Shown here: piece by piece, positions 8,121 through 17,384 of the stretch
Numbering within the stretch: position 1 is the stretch's first letter
How the letters are laid out: every line of letters begins with the position of its first letter
Assembly: GCA_016709875.1 (NCBI GenBank)
Contig: JADJLZ010000021.1
Span: 31,834 to 95,833 of the forward strand
Direction: 5' to 3'
Origin: Planctomycetota bacterium
Lineage (GTDB): Bacteria > Planctomycetota > UBA1135 > GCA-002686595
DNA length: 64,000 nucleotides
Notes under the pieces: model-generated
Databases searched by the model: none
Told to the model about the DNA's origin: nothing
The model's input: only the letters and a program-made list of their open reading frames with translations
Position numbers and translations under genes: made by a program

Positions 8121-11100
8121 TTGAAGAGTCCGCGCCTGATCGTCTGCGTCGCCGCCTGCACCCTGCTCCTCTGCGCCTGCTCGAAGGAGGCCGCCCCCGA
8201 CCCGCGCCAGGACGAGCTCGCGCGCGAGCGCGCGGCCTCGTACTTCGAAAAGCAGCAATACGGCGAGGCGCGCATCGCGCTGCAGCCGCTGGTCGCGCGC
8301 GCCGGAGCGCCGCTCGAGGACCTCGTGCGCGGCGCCTCGGTCGAATACTCCGACAACAAGCCCGACGCCGCACGCGCGCTGCTCGAACGGGCGCTCAAGC
8401 TCGACGCGAATGCCCCGACTGCCAACTACCTGCTCGGCCAGCTCGCGCGCGACGCCGGGGACTTTGACAAGGCGCTGCCCTTTCTCGAGAAGGTGCACGC
8501 TGCCGCGCCGACCGACCTGCCCACGCTCGTCGGCCTCGCGGAGGTGCAGCGCGAGCTCGGCGACTCCGCCGCGGCGCAGAAGAATCTCGAGACCGTCGTC
8601 GCGGTCGGGATCGAGAACGGCACGAGCTGGTACGTCGCGGCGGTCTACCGCCTCTCGCGCCTCTTGATCGAAGAGGGCCACGACCAGGACGCGCAGAAGT
8701 ACACGCAGATCTGGCGCGATCTCGAGCGCCTCGGTGCAAAACCGCCGGATGCGACCGTGATGGCGCGCGGCAACTTCGGCGTGCTGCGCCCGCCGCCGCC
8801 GCCGGGCAACCACGCGAGCCAGACGCCGCGCGGCCCCGAGCTCAGCGCGCGCGCGGTCCTGCTGCCCGAATTCGCGCTCGCGAAGCAGTTCGCCGCCGAC
8901 GACCTCGACGGCGACTCGCGCAGCGACCTGTGGGCACGCACGGACGCGGGCGTGTTCGCTGCCTTCTCGACCAAGGAAGGCTTCCATCTCGTGCAGGTCG
9001 CCGCGGGCGAGTTCACGCTGGCCTGCGCCTTCGACCTCGACAACGACAACGACCTGGACTTCCTGCTCGTGCAGGGCACGAGCGTCTCGATCTACCTGCA
9101 GGACCAGGGCGCCTTTGCCAAGACCGCGATCGCGCTGCCCGCGCTGCCGTCGGTGCCCGCCGACGTGATGGCCGTCGACTACGACCACGAGGGCGACCTC
9201 GATCTCGTCTTCGTCGGCGAGTTCGGCGCGCGCGTCTGGCGCGACGACGGCGCCGGCATGCCCGAGAAGGACGGCAAGCAGGGCCAGTACACCGACGCCA
9301 CGGCGGACTCGGGCCTTCCGACGGACCGGCCGCTCAGCTGGTGCCTGCCCGAGGACCTCGACGGCGACAACGACGTCGACTTCCTCTTCGGCGGCCCCAA
9401 GGGTGTGTACCTCGCCGACAGCCTGCGCGGCGGCAAGTTCGCCGATCGCACGAGCGCCTTCCCCCAGGGACAGCGCCAGATCCTGAATCGGCCGATCGTC
9501 GCGGACTTCGACGGCGACGCGCGGCCCGATGTCTGGACCGGCACGCTGCTCTACCGTCAGCAGAAGGACGCGAGCTTCATCGCCGCGCCGTGCAAGTCGC
9601 CGGTCGCGCTCAACACCGCTTTCGTGCGCACCGGCGACCTCGACGCGGACGGCACACCCGATCTGGTCTGGTCGGGCAGCGAGGGCCACGTCGCGCAGAC
9701 GGCGCTCGCGGTCGGCCTGCCGCAGGAGACGCTGGCCTGGATCGACGCGAAAACGGACGGGAGCGCCGGCCCGCTCGCGCTCGCGGACTTCGACGAGAAC
9801 GGCACGCTCGATCTCGCGCTCGCCACGCCGCAGGGCGTGTGCATCCTCGATGCGCAGCCGAACGAGAACAAGGCCAAGACGACCAACTTCAAGGGTCTGC
9901 GCGACAACAAGCGCGCGCTCGGCTCGGTGGTCGAGTACCGCGCCGGGCCCATCTACCGGCGCATCTACTGGCGCGGCGGGCCGCAGCTCCTGGGTGCCGG
10001 GAAGGAACCGCGCCTGGACCTGCTGCGCATCACCTGGCCCAACGGCGGCATGAGCACCGAGCTCGACGTCGACCTCGCCGCGCAGACGAGCGTCGACGAT
10101 CCCAACGCGGCCTTCGAGTCGATCCTCCAGCCGCCGGCGCAGATCGGCTCGTGCCCGTTCCTGTACTCGTGGAACGGCAAGGAGAACGTCTTCGTCTCGG
10201 ATGTGCTCGGCATCACGCCGCTGGGTCTGCCGATCGAGCCGGGGATGTTCGTGCCGCCCGACCACGACGAGTACGTGCTGGTGAAGGGCGAACAGCTGGC
10301 GCCCAAGGACGGCCGCTACGAACTGAACTTCACCGAGGAGCTGCGCGAGGTGACCTACCTCGACCACGCCAAGCTGCTCGTCGTCGATCACCCCGCCGAC
10401 ACCGAGATCTTCCCCAACGAGCGCTTCACCTTCCCGCCCTTCCCCGAGCCGCACATCCACACGCTGCGCGGCGCGCTCGCGAGCGCGCAGGCGCTCGGCA
10501 GCGACGGCAGGGATTGGACACGCGCGCTGGGTGCGATCGACGACGACTACGCCGTGCCCTTCACGCTCCAGGCGCCGCAGTTCGCGGGACTGTGCCAGCC
10601 CTGGTTCGTCGAGCTCTCCTTCGACAAGGCGCGCGTCGCCGATGCGAAGAAGCTGCGCCTGGCCCTCACCGGCTGGTTCTTCTGGAGCGACGCGAGCGCC
10701 AACATGGCCAGTGCGCGCGCGCCGGGCGTCGCGTTCATCCCGCCCATGTTCCAGGTGCCGGATGGAAACGGCGGTTGGAAGGACGCCGGCCCGCCGGTCG
10801 GCTTCCCCGCGGGCAAGACCAAGACGATGGTGCTCGACGTCTCGCAGATCCTCGACCGCGCGGATCCGCGCATCCGCGTCTTCACCACGCTGCGCCTGTA
10901 CTGGGATTCGATCCGCCTCGCGGTCGATGACGACGACGCGCCGACCACCGTGCGCGAGCTCCCCGCCAGCGCGGCGAAGCTCTGGATGCGCGGCTTCAGT
11001 GCGCCGCTCGAGCAGGGCGGCCACGGCCGCGCCGACGAATCGCGCCCGGAGCGCTTCGATTGGAACGTGCTCGCGATCGATCCGCGTTGGAACCAGCACC

Positions 11101-11492
11101 CGGGGAACTACACGCGCTACGGCGATGTGCTCCCGCTGCTCGGAGGCGTGGACGACGAGTTCGTGATCCTGGGTTCGGGCGACGCGCTGACGCTCTCCTT
11201 CGACGACAAGGATGGCGCCGCGCCGGCAGCGGGCATGCGGCGCGACTTCCTCGTCTACCTCGACGGCTGGGCCAAGGACCGCGACCCGAACACGGTGCAG
11301 GCGCTGGAGGTCGAACCGCTGCCCTTCCACGCGATGAGCGGCTACCCCTACCGCTCCGACGAACACTTCCCCGACGACGAGGCGCACCAGAAGTGGCGTG
11401 CCGAATGGAATACGCGACCGGCCTTCCAGTGGATCCGGCCCGTCTCGAGCGTGCGCGAGCGCGAATGGCTCGGCCGTGACGCGGGCGATTAG
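8121..11492 (+). CDS. lipoprotein with TPR, seven FG-GAP repeats and ASPIC/UnbV (CRTAC1-like) domain
   Basis: This 1123-residue protein starts with a lipoprotein signal (IVCVAACTLLLCACS). Residues about 30-200 are TPR-like helices (DAARALLERALKLDANAPTANYLLGQLARD and similar). Residues about 258-560 hold seven calcium-type FG-GAP/VCBS repeats (DDLDGDSRSDLW, FDLDNDNDLDF, VDYDHEGDLDL, EDLDGDNDVDF, ADFDGDARPDV, GDLDADGTPDL, ADFDENGTLDL), the number needed for a seven-bladed propeller. An ASPIC/UnbV segment follows (DNKRALGSVVEYRAG to ITWPNGG, about 595-655). The last 460 residues are not recognised. It is probably an outer-surface binding or scaffold protein; the ligand is unknown. Confidence 0.85.
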   Translation: MKSPRLIVCVAACTLLLCACSKEAAPDPRQDELARERAASYFEKQQYGEARIALQPLVARAGAPLEDLVRGASVEYSDNKPDAARALLERALKLDANAPTANYLLGQLARDAGDFDKALPFLEKVHAAAPTDLPTLVGLAEVQRELGDSAAAQKNLETVVAVGIENGTSWYVAAVYRLSRLLIEEGHDQDAQKYTQIWRDLERLGAKPPDATVMARGNFGVLRPPPPPGNHASQTPRGPELSARAVLLPEFALAKQFAADDLDGDSRSDLWARTDAGVFAAFSTKEGFHLVQVAAGEFTLACAFDLDNDNDLDFLLVQGTSVSIYLQDQGAFAKTAIALPALPSVPADVMAVDYDHEGDLDLVFVGEFGARVWRDDGAGMPEKDGKQGQYTDATADSGLPTDRPLSWCLPEDLDGDNDVDFLFGGPKGVYLADSLRGGKFADRTSAFPQGQRQILNRPIVADFDGDARPDVWTGTLLYRQQKDASFIAAPCKSPVALNTAFVRTGDLDADGTPDLVWSGSEGHVAQTALAVGLPQETLAWIDAKTDGSAGPLALADFDENGTLDLALATPQGVCILDAQPNENKAKTTNFKGLRDNKRALGSVVEYRAGPIYRRIYWRGGPQLLGAGKEPRLDLLRITWPNGGMSTELDVDLAAQTSVDDPNAAFESILQPPAQIGSCPFLYSWNGKENVFVSDVLGITPLGLPIEPGMFVPPDHDEYVLVKGEQLAPKDGRYELNFTEELREVTYLDHAKLLVVDHPADTEIFPNERFTFPPFPEPHIHTLRGALASAQALGSDGRDWTRALGAIDDDYAVPFTLQAPQFAGLCQPWFVELSFDKARVADAKKLRLALTGWFFWSDASANMASARAPGVAFIPPMFQVPDGNGGWKDAGPPVGFPAGKTKTMVLDVSQILDRADPRIRVFTTLRLYWDSIRLAVDDDDAPTTVRELPASAAKLWMRGFSAPLEQGGHGRADESRPERFDWNVLAIDPRWNQHPGNYTRYGDVLPLLGGVDDEFVILGSGDALTLSFDDKDGAAPAAGMRRDFLVYLDGWAKDRDPNTVQALEVEPLPFHAMSGYPYRSDEHFPDDEAHQKWRAEWNTRPAFQWIRPVSSVREREWLGRDAGD

Positions 11493-12639
11493 CGCACGAG
11501 CAGTGCGCGGACTGGCGCTGGCGTTCGGCGCAGCGCTCGCCGCCGACCAGCTCGTGCAGCACACGCTGCTGCGTGGAGCGAACGCCTTCGGCGAGCGCAT
11601 CGCGCCCTACGACCCGCCGCTCTTCACGCCCGAGCAGGAGGCCGCGCGCGAGCGCATCCGCGAAGCCGTGCACGGCGGAGCTCCGCTCGCGGGCTTCGCC
11701 TTCGACGCGCAGCTGGGCTGGTGCGTGCCCGCAGACGGCGGACGCGGCGAGTTCCGCTTCGACTGGGCCGGCGCGCGCATCGCGGACGAGCCGCTCGCAC
11801 ACGCGAAGACGCCCGGCCGCCGGCGCATCGTGCTCGTAGGCGACTCGTTCACGCTCGGCGACGAGGTCGGAGCCAGGGAGAGCTGGCCCGCGCAGCTCGG
11901 CGTCGCGCGGCCCGACTTCGAGCTAGCGAACCTGGGCATGAATGCCTACGGCCTGGACCAGTCGCTTCTGCGCCTGGAGCGCGACGGTTTCGCGCTCGAA
12001 CCCGACGAGGTCTGGATGGGCTTCGTGCCGAGCACGCTGCTGCGCGTCGTCACGATGTACGTGCCGGCCTGGCGCCACGTCTCCCCCATGCTCGCCTGCA
12101 AACCGCGTTTCCGGTTGAACACGGACGGCGAACTGGGCGAGTGCGAACGCGCCTGCGACACGCTCGCGGGCTTCCTCGCGCTGCTCGACGATCCCGCGGC
12201 GCTCGCACGGGCCTGCCGCGCGGACCATTGGATCGAGCGCGCGAGCGCTGCCTACGCCCCGCGCGGCAGCGACTGGACACACCACTTCGCGAGCACGCGG
12301 CTCGTGCTCACACGCTACGAGCAGTCCGCGCGTGATCCCGAGGCCTGCTATGCCGATCCCGCGACCGAACCCGTGGCGCTCGTGCGCGCCATCGCGCGGC
12401 GCGCGGCACGCGAATGCCGTGACCGCGGCCTGCGCTTCCGCCTGCTGCTGCTGCCCAGCCGCGACGATCTGCGCACGGAGCACGACTGGAGCGCCCTCTT
12501 CGAGGGCGTCGATGTCTTCGATGCGGGAGCGGCGCTGCGAGAGGCGGGTGCACTCGCGCAAGAGCGCTACTGGGCTGCGCGTGGCCACTACTCGGCCGAG
12601 GGCAACCGTGTCGTCGCGTTGGCGCTCGCCGCGCGCTGA
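11476..12639 (+). CDS. SGNH/GDSL-like hydrolase, membrane-anchored or secreted
   Basis: The 387-residue protein begins at a GTG 17 bases inside the end of the preceding gene, with a signal-like hydrophobic N terminus (AVRGLALAFGAALAADQLVQH). It has the SGNH blocks: VLVGDSFTLGDEV (nucleophile Ser), NLGMNAYGLDQ (block with the oxyanion Gly and Asn region) and a C-terminal ARGHYSAEGN (catalytic Asp/His-type block; here H-Y-S in place of the usual H-L-x). Proteins of this type deacylate or acylate polysaccharides. Coupling to the FG-GAP lipoprotein suggests a surface or envelope job. Confidence 0.75.
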   Translation: MTRAISARAVRGLALAFGAALAADQLVQHTLLRGANAFGERIAPYDPPLFTPEQEAARERIREAVHGGAPLAGFAFDAQLGWCVPADGGRGEFRFDWAGARIADEPLAHAKTPGRRRIVLVGDSFTLGDEVGARESWPAQLGVARPDFELANLGMNAYGLDQSLLRLERDGFALEPDEVWMGFVPSTLLRVVTMYVPAWRHVSPMLACKPRFRLNTDGELGECERACDTLAGFLALLDDPAALARACRADHWIERASAAYAPRGSDWTHHFASTRLVLTRYEQSARDPEACYADPATEPVALVRAIARRAARECRDRGLRFRLLLLPSRDDLRTEHDWSALFEGVDVFDAGAALREAGALAQERYWAARGHYSAEGNRVVALALAAR

Positions 12640-12645
12640 CTCGAG

Positions 12646-13080
12646 TCAGTCGAGCCCCTCGAAGCCTGCGATCGCGGCGCGGAACGCGGGCTCCATCGCG
12701 CGCTTGGCCCCGCTCCCAGGGTCGTAGATCACCAGCCGCGCCTCGGCCTGCGCCCACACGGTTCCCCTCGCAGCGTCGAGCACGCGGTAGCTCTGCGTAA
12801 AGCTCGTCGTGCCCAGCGAGGTCGTGCGCGCCTCGAGATCGACCTCCACGCCGCCGCGTCCCAGCGCAACGAAAACCACATTCGTCTGCGCGAGCAGGAA
12901 CGGGAACTGGTTCGCGCGCAGGAAGCCGAGTTGTGTGAAGTACGCAAGGCGCGCCTCCTCGAAGAGCGTCAGGTAGACGGCGTTGTTGAGCACCTGCTGG
13001 TTGTCTTCGTCGCACCAGCGCGTGCGCAGGCGGACTCGGAAGCGGAACTGCGAGGCCTCGGGTACGTGCGGTCGTTCCAT
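12646..13080 (-). CDS. acyl-CoA thioesterase, 4HBT/YbgC-like hotdog protein
   Basis: The 144-residue hotdog-fold protein shows the family signature RTRWCDEDNQQVLNNAVYLTLFEEARLAYF, where Asp near the start of the helix is the catalytic position and the NNAVYL-x-x-FEEAR helix is diagnostic, followed by ARTTSLGTTSFTQSYRV. It hydrolyses acyl-CoA or similar thioesters in the cytoplasm. ATG at 13080 was chosen because the motif begins soon after it; the frame extends upstream into the transporter gene. It starts one base after the stop of the transporter (TGA-C-ATG), so the two form an operon. Confidence 0.88.
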   Translation of the reverse strand: MERPHVPEASQFRFRVRLRTRWCDEDNQQVLNNAVYLTLFEEARLAYFTQLGFLRANQFPFLLAQTNVVFVALGRGGVEVDLEARTTSLGTTSFTQSYRVLDAARGTVWAQAEARLVIYDPGSGAKRAMEPAFRAAIAGFEGLD

Positions 13081-13081
13081 G

Positions 13082-14044
13082 TCACTCCTTGCGCTTGGCT
13101 GCGGGGCGCGAGACGAGCCAGATGCCGGGGAAGAGCAGCGCCGCGGAGACACCCATCAGCGGCGTGACGCGCTCGTCGAGCACGAGCCAGGCCGCGACCG
13201 CGGTCCCCAGGGGCTGCGAGTAGATGTAGACCGCGGTGGTCGAGGCGCGCACGCGCGACAGCGCGTAGACGTTGAACAGATAGGCCAACGTGGTCGGGAA
13301 AATCACGATGAAGCCGATCGCCAGCAGCGCGCGCGTGCTCGCGGCCTCGGGCAGCAGAACCGCGCGCAGCGAGAATTCGGCCGCGCCGCGTGTGACGTGG
13401 TCGCGCCAGAGCATCAGCGGCAGCCAGGGCAGCGAGGCGACGAACATCCAGCTGATCACGGCCAGCGGCGGGTGGCGCTGCGCGAGCGGGCGCACGAGCA
13501 CGAGGTAGGCGGCGTAGCCCAGGCAATTGAGCGCGATCAGCACGTTGCCGAGCGTGTGCTCGCCGCCCAGCTCCGCCTGCCCGCCGAAGACCAGCACCGC
13601 TGCGCCGCACAGCGCGAGCAGCAGTCCGACGACGCGGCGGCGGCCGAAGGTCTCGTGGCCGAGCAGCACCGCGATCGTGAAGGTGAAGACCGGGATCAGA
13701 CAGATCATCAGCGTCGCGTTGCCCGCCGTCGAGCGCTTCAGGCCCTCGAGATAGAGCGTCATGTTCGCGGCGACGCCCAGGATCGCCAGGCCGAAGATGC
13801 GCGGCAGCTCGCGGCGCGGAGGGAGCGCGCGCGACCCGTGCAGCGCGAGCGCGAGCACACCGAGCGAGAGCGCGCCGAAGAGGATGCGCGCGGATCCCAC
13901 GGCGAGCGGCGTGTACACCCCGCCCGCGAAGGCCAGCTTTCCGAAGACCGGGAACAGTGCGAAAAACAGCTGCACGGCCGAGAGCGCCAGGTGCGCTCCG
14001 ACCTCCCCGCGCCGTTCGCGCGCCCCTCCCGCGGCCAACTCCAT
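13082..14044 (-). CDS. EamA/DMT-family permease
   Basis: The 320-residue membrane protein has ten predicted helices in two EamA halves. Examples are LALSAVQLFFALFPVFGKLAFAG, ILFGALSLGVLALALHG, STAGNATLMICLIPVFTFTIAVLLG and YIYSQPLGTAVAAWLVLDERVT followed by LLFPGIWLVS. Start uncertainty: a second in-frame ATG lies 33 bases upstream; the one at 14044 places fewer residues before helix 1. The substrate is unknown. It is directly followed by the thioesterase gene and is divergent from the NUDIX gene. Confidence 0.85.
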   Translation of the reverse strand: MELAAGGARERRGEVGAHLALSAVQLFFALFPVFGKLAFAGGVYTPLAVGSARILFGALSLGVLALALHGSRALPPRRELPRIFGLAILGVAANMTLYLEGLKRSTAGNATLMICLIPVFTFTIAVLLGHETFGRRRVVGLLLALCGAAVLVFGGQAELGGEHTLGNVLIALNCLGYAAYLVLVRPLAQRHPPLAVISWMFVASLPWLPLMLWRDHVTRGAAEFSLRAVLLPEAASTRALLAIGFIVIFPTTLAYLFNVYALSRVRASTTAVYIYSQPLGTAVAAWLVLDERVTPLMGVSAALLFPGIWLVSRPAAKRKE

Positions 14045-14101
14045 CCCGGCCACGCTATCCCCCGGCGGCCGGCGCATCCAGTTGCTAGGCTCTGCCCCGA
14101 C

Positions 14102-14668
14102 ATGGCAAAGGACGAACACAGCGGCGCTCCGCGCGCCTGGCCGCGCCTTGCGAGCGAGCACGCGCCGCACATGATGATCTTCCGGCCGCGCTGGGACACG
14201 CTGCGCAACCCGCGCACCGACGAGGTCCTGAAGCGCCTGGTGCTCGAGACGCCCGACTGGGTCAACGTGGTCGCCCTGACTCCCGCGCGTGAGCTGATCG
14301 TCGTGCGTCAGTTCCGCTTCGGCTCGGACAGCATCACGACCGAGATCCCTGGCGGAGTGATCGACCCGGGCGAGGAGCACGCCGCGGCCGCGCGGCGCGA
14401 GCTGCGCGAGGAAACCGGCTACACGACGACGCGCTGGACCTACCTCGGCGCGGTCGAGCCCAACCCGGCCTTCCATACCAACTTGTGCCACCACTGGCTC
14501 GCCGAGGGCGCCGAACGCACGCACGAGCTCGAGCTCGACCGCGGCGAGGACATCGTGATCGGCACGATCCCGCTCGACCTGGTGCCGGCGCAGGTGCGCT
14601 CGGGCGCGATCCGCCACGCGCTCGTGATCACGGCCCTCTCCCACGTGCTCGACCTGCGCAGCCGATGA
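14102..14668 (+). CDS. NUDIX hydrolase (ADP-ribose pyrophosphatase-like)
   Basis: The 188-residue protein has a complete NUDIX box from about residue 82: GGVIDPGEE, AAARRELREETGY, matching Gx5Ex7REUxEExGU with all metal-binding Glu residues. The preceding PARELIVVRQFRFG strand and overall layout are those of ADP-ribose/sugar-nucleotide pyrophosphatases, which hydrolyse NDP-sugars or ADP-ribose in the cytoplasm. Its stop overlaps the ATG of the DUF885 gene (ATGA), so it leads a coupled three-gene operon ending at 17384. Confidence 0.9.
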   Translation: MAKDEHSGAPRAWPRLASEHAPHMMIFRPRWDTLRNPRTDEVLKRLVLETPDWVNVVALTPARELIVVRQFRFGSDSITTEIPGGVIDPGEEHAAAARRELREETGYTTTRWTYLGAVEPNPAFHTNLCHHWLAEGAERTHELELDRGEDIVIGTIPLDLVPAQVRSGAIRHALVITALSHVLDLRSR

Positions 14669-16461
14669 AAACCGCACTCGTCTGTCTGCTCGTCGCGCTC
14701 GGTGGATGCCGCTCCGCGCCGCGAGCGCAGCCGAGCGCGTCGGACAGCGCGACCGGCGTCGCCGACACGGAGCTCGCGCAGTTGTGCCGCGACGCCTGGG
14801 AGAGCGAGCTGGAGTTCGCGCCGCGCATGGCGACCGAGCTCGGCGACGCGCGCGGCGACGCGCGGCTCGAGGACAACTCCCCTGCCGGCGACAAGGCGCG
14901 CGCCGCGGTTCGTTCGCGACTGCTCGAGCGCGCGCTCGGAGTGCCGCAGACGCGCCTTGCGAACGAGGACCGCATCACGCGCCGCCTGCTGATCGAGCGC
15001 TGGCGCGAGCAGCAGGACGAGTTCGCGCTCGACATCGACGTCGCCTCGTGGAACCTCGACGGTCGCGGCGGCCCGCAGAACGAGTTCTTGACGCTCGGCC
15101 CGGACCAGCCCGCGCGTAGCCCGGCGCAGCAGTCCGCGGCGCTCGAGCGCTGGCACGCGATGCCGCGCTACATCGACCAGTGCTGTACGAACCTGCGCCG
15201 CGGGCTCGCGCACGGCCGCGTCGCCTCCGCCAAGGCCGTCGCGGATACTCTCGCGCAACTCGAGACGCTGCTCGCGACACCGCCCGGACAGAGCCCGCTC
15301 GTCGCCGCCGCGAAGGACGACGCGCCCTTCCGCGCGCGGCTCGAGGCGCTCGTCGCGGGCGCGATCTACCCCGCCTTTGCGCGCTACCGCGACTGCATCC
15401 GCGACGAGATCGCGCCGCGCGCGCGCGACGACCGGCACCCGGGTGTGTGCAACGTCGAAGGCGGTGCGGCCTACTACCGACTGTGCATCCTGCGCGAGAC
15501 CTCCCTCGACCTCGCACCGAGCGAGATCCACGCCTACGGCATGGCCGAGGTCGCGCGCATCCGCGAGGAGATCGGCGAGCTCGGCCAGCGCCTGTACGGC
15601 ACGCGCGCGCTGCCCGAGATCCGCGCGCGTCTCGAAGCCGACCCCGCGCAGCACTTCACCAGCGCAGAGGCGATCCTCGGGAAGGCGCGCGCCACGCTCG
15701 CGCGCGCAGTCGCTGCGCAGCCGCGCCTCTTCGGCCAGCAACCGCGCGCCGCCTGCGAGGTCTGGCCGATCCCCGAGCACGAGGCGCCCTTCTCGACACT
15801 CGCCTACTACCGGCCGGGCGCGCAGGACGGTTCGCGCGGCGGGCGCTACTACGTGAACACCTACGCGCCGAGCACACGCCTGGCTTTCGAGGCCGAGGCG
15901 CTGTGTTTCCACGAGTCCGTCCCCGGGCACCACCTGCAGATCACGCTGGCGCAGGAGAACCAGGCGCTGCCGCTCGTGCGACGCCAGTTCGCGCAGAACG
16001 CGTTCGTCGAGGGCTGGGCGCTCTATTGCGAGCGTCTCGCGGACGAGCAGCAGCTCTACAGCGGCGAGAGTGACCGCCTGGGCATGCTGAGCTACGACGC
16101 CTGGCGCGCGTCGCGCCTGGTCGTCGACACTGGGCTGCACGCCTTCGGCTGGTCGCGCGGGCAGGCGCTGCGCTTCCTCGAAGAGAACACGCTCCTGGCA
16201 CCCAACAACGTCGAGAACGAGGTCGACCGCTACATCGCCTGGCCTGGCCAGGCGCTGGGCTACAAGCTCGGCCAACGTGAGATCCTGCGCCTGCGCGAGG
16301 AAGCGCGCGCGAAGCTCGGTCGACGCTTTCGCCTGGCCGACTTCCACGACCGGCTGCTCGAATCGGGCGGCGTCTCGCTGGCCGTGCTGGGCGAGCGCAT
16401 CCGCGCCTGGATCGCCGTCGAACTCGCCAAGCCCGAGCCGCCCAGGACGGGCACGCAGTGA
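14665..16461 (+). CDS. DUF885-family lipoprotein metallopeptidase
   Basis: The 598-residue protein starts with a lipoprotein signal (ALVCLLVALGGCRS). The DUF885 zinc site is present near residue 415: FHESVPGHHLQ (HExxxxHH form), followed by QNAFVEGWALYCERLADE, the conserved downstream Glu. The C-terminal segment YIAWPGQALGYKLGQREILRLREEA is the other family hallmark. DUF885 proteins are zinc-dependent peptidases acting on exported peptides, though few are characterised. It is coupled by ATGA to the NUDIX gene upstream and by GTGA to the next gene. Confidence 0.88.
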   Translation: MKTALVCLLVALGGCRSAPRAQPSASDSATGVADTELAQLCRDAWESELEFAPRMATELGDARGDARLEDNSPAGDKARAAVRSRLLERALGVPQTRLANEDRITRRLLIERWREQQDEFALDIDVASWNLDGRGGPQNEFLTLGPDQPARSPAQQSAALERWHAMPRYIDQCCTNLRRGLAHGRVASAKAVADTLAQLETLLATPPGQSPLVAAAKDDAPFRARLEALVAGAIYPAFARYRDCIRDEIAPRARDDRHPGVCNVEGGAAYYRLCILRETSLDLAPSEIHAYGMAEVARIREEIGELGQRLYGTRALPEIRARLEADPAQHFTSAEAILGKARATLARAVAAQPRLFGQQPRAACEVWPIPEHEAPFSTLAYYRPGAQDGSRGGRYYVNTYAPSTRLAFEAEALCFHESVPGHHLQITLAQENQALPLVRRQFAQNAFVEGWALYCERLADEQQLYSGESDRLGMLSYDAWRASRLVVDTGLHAFGWSRGQALRFLEENTLLAPNNVENEVDRYIAWPGQALGYKLGQREILRLREEARAKLGRRFRLADFHDRLLESGGVSLAVLGERIRAWIAVELAKPEPPRTGTQ

Positions 16462-17384
16462 GCGTGCTCGCGCTGCTGCTCGCGCTCGCGCTGCAGGCGC
16501 CGCCAGCGGTCCCCGCGCGCGCGGGCACGCTCGTGCTCGCGGGCGAGAGCTTCGAGCTGGAGGCGCCGCTCGCGCGCGAGCTCGCCGGCAGCGCAGCGCA
16601 CCTCGTGCTCGATCTCGACGGCGACGCTCCTGACCCGCTCGCGCGCTCGGACTCGAAGGGACTGCGGCCCGATCTCTCTGGCGACTGGGGCGCGAGCCGC
16701 GAGGCCGAGCTCCTGCCGCTCTTGGAGCAGAGCGGCGCGATCGTGCTCCAGGCGCGCACCTGGCTCTCCTGCTGGAAGCACCTGAAGCCCGAGCAGAAGG
16801 ACTCGCGCCTCGAACAGGAGCTGCGCGCCGCCCTGCGCGCGGGGCGCACACTCGTCGCGACCGGCGCGGCGGCGTCCTACTGCGCCTCGTGGTCGCTCGT
16901 CTCGCGCGAGGAGATCCACCGCGCGCAGCGCAATCCGCGCAGCGAGGATCCCAACCTGGTCGTCACCGGCCTCGACTTCGCGCGCGGCTGGATGCTCGAC
17001 ACCAGCACGGAATCGGCCAGCGGCGCCGCGCGAGTGGTACGCGCCGCGCAGCACTTCGGGAGCAACCGCGCGCTCTTCCTCCAGGGTCCTGTGGCCTGGA
17101 TCGTGCGCGAGGGAGCGCCACAGGCGCAGATCACGGGCAGCGGCTTCGCAGCCGTGTTCGACCTCAGCCATGCGCGCCGCTCGCGCGGTGAGCTTCGCGA
17201 GGGTCGCATGCTGCTCCTGCGCGAGGGCGACCAGCTGCGAATCGGGAAGCGCCTCGAGCTCCTCCCGGGCCAGGCGCCATCCGCGGCCGAGCCGGACTGG
17301 AAGCGCCTGGCATTGCCTTTCGAGCCCGTGCGCGCCGCGGGTTCGGGCCGCGAATACCGCTTCGACTGGCTCGCTCAGCGCTGA
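16458..17384 (+). CDS. exported cyanophycinase/S51-like protein without the catalytic Ser
   Basis: The 308-residue protein has a signal peptide (LALLLALALQAPPAVPARA). The body follows the S51/cyanophycinase plan: LLEQSGAIVLQARTWLSCWK (the 'GGdQ' region), LRAALRAGRTLVATGAAASYCAS (position of GTSAGA), TGLDFARGWMLDTS, then GPVAWIVREGAPQAQITGSGFAAVFD (position of the GIGIDE strand). The usual nucleophile loop GTSAGA reads ATGAAA, so the Ser is replaced, and the usual R-x-R motif is not seen. It is likely a non-catalytic or repurposed relative. The assignment rests on pattern matching by eye. It ends the NUDIX operon and overlaps the convergent ligase by 10 bases. Confidence 0.6.
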   Translation: MSVLALLLALALQAPPAVPARAGTLVLAGESFELEAPLARELAGSAAHLVLDLDGDAPDPLARSDSKGLRPDLSGDWGASREAELLPLLEQSGAIVLQARTWLSCWKHLKPEQKDSRLEQELRAALRAGRTLVATGAAASYCASWSLVSREEIHRAQRNPRSEDPNLVVTGLDFARGWMLDTSTESASGAARVVRAAQHFGSNRALFLQGPVAWIVREGAPQAQITGSGFAAVFDLSHARRSRGELREGRMLLLREGDQLRIGKRLELLPGQAPSAAEPDWKRLALPFEPVRAAGSGREYRFDWLAQR

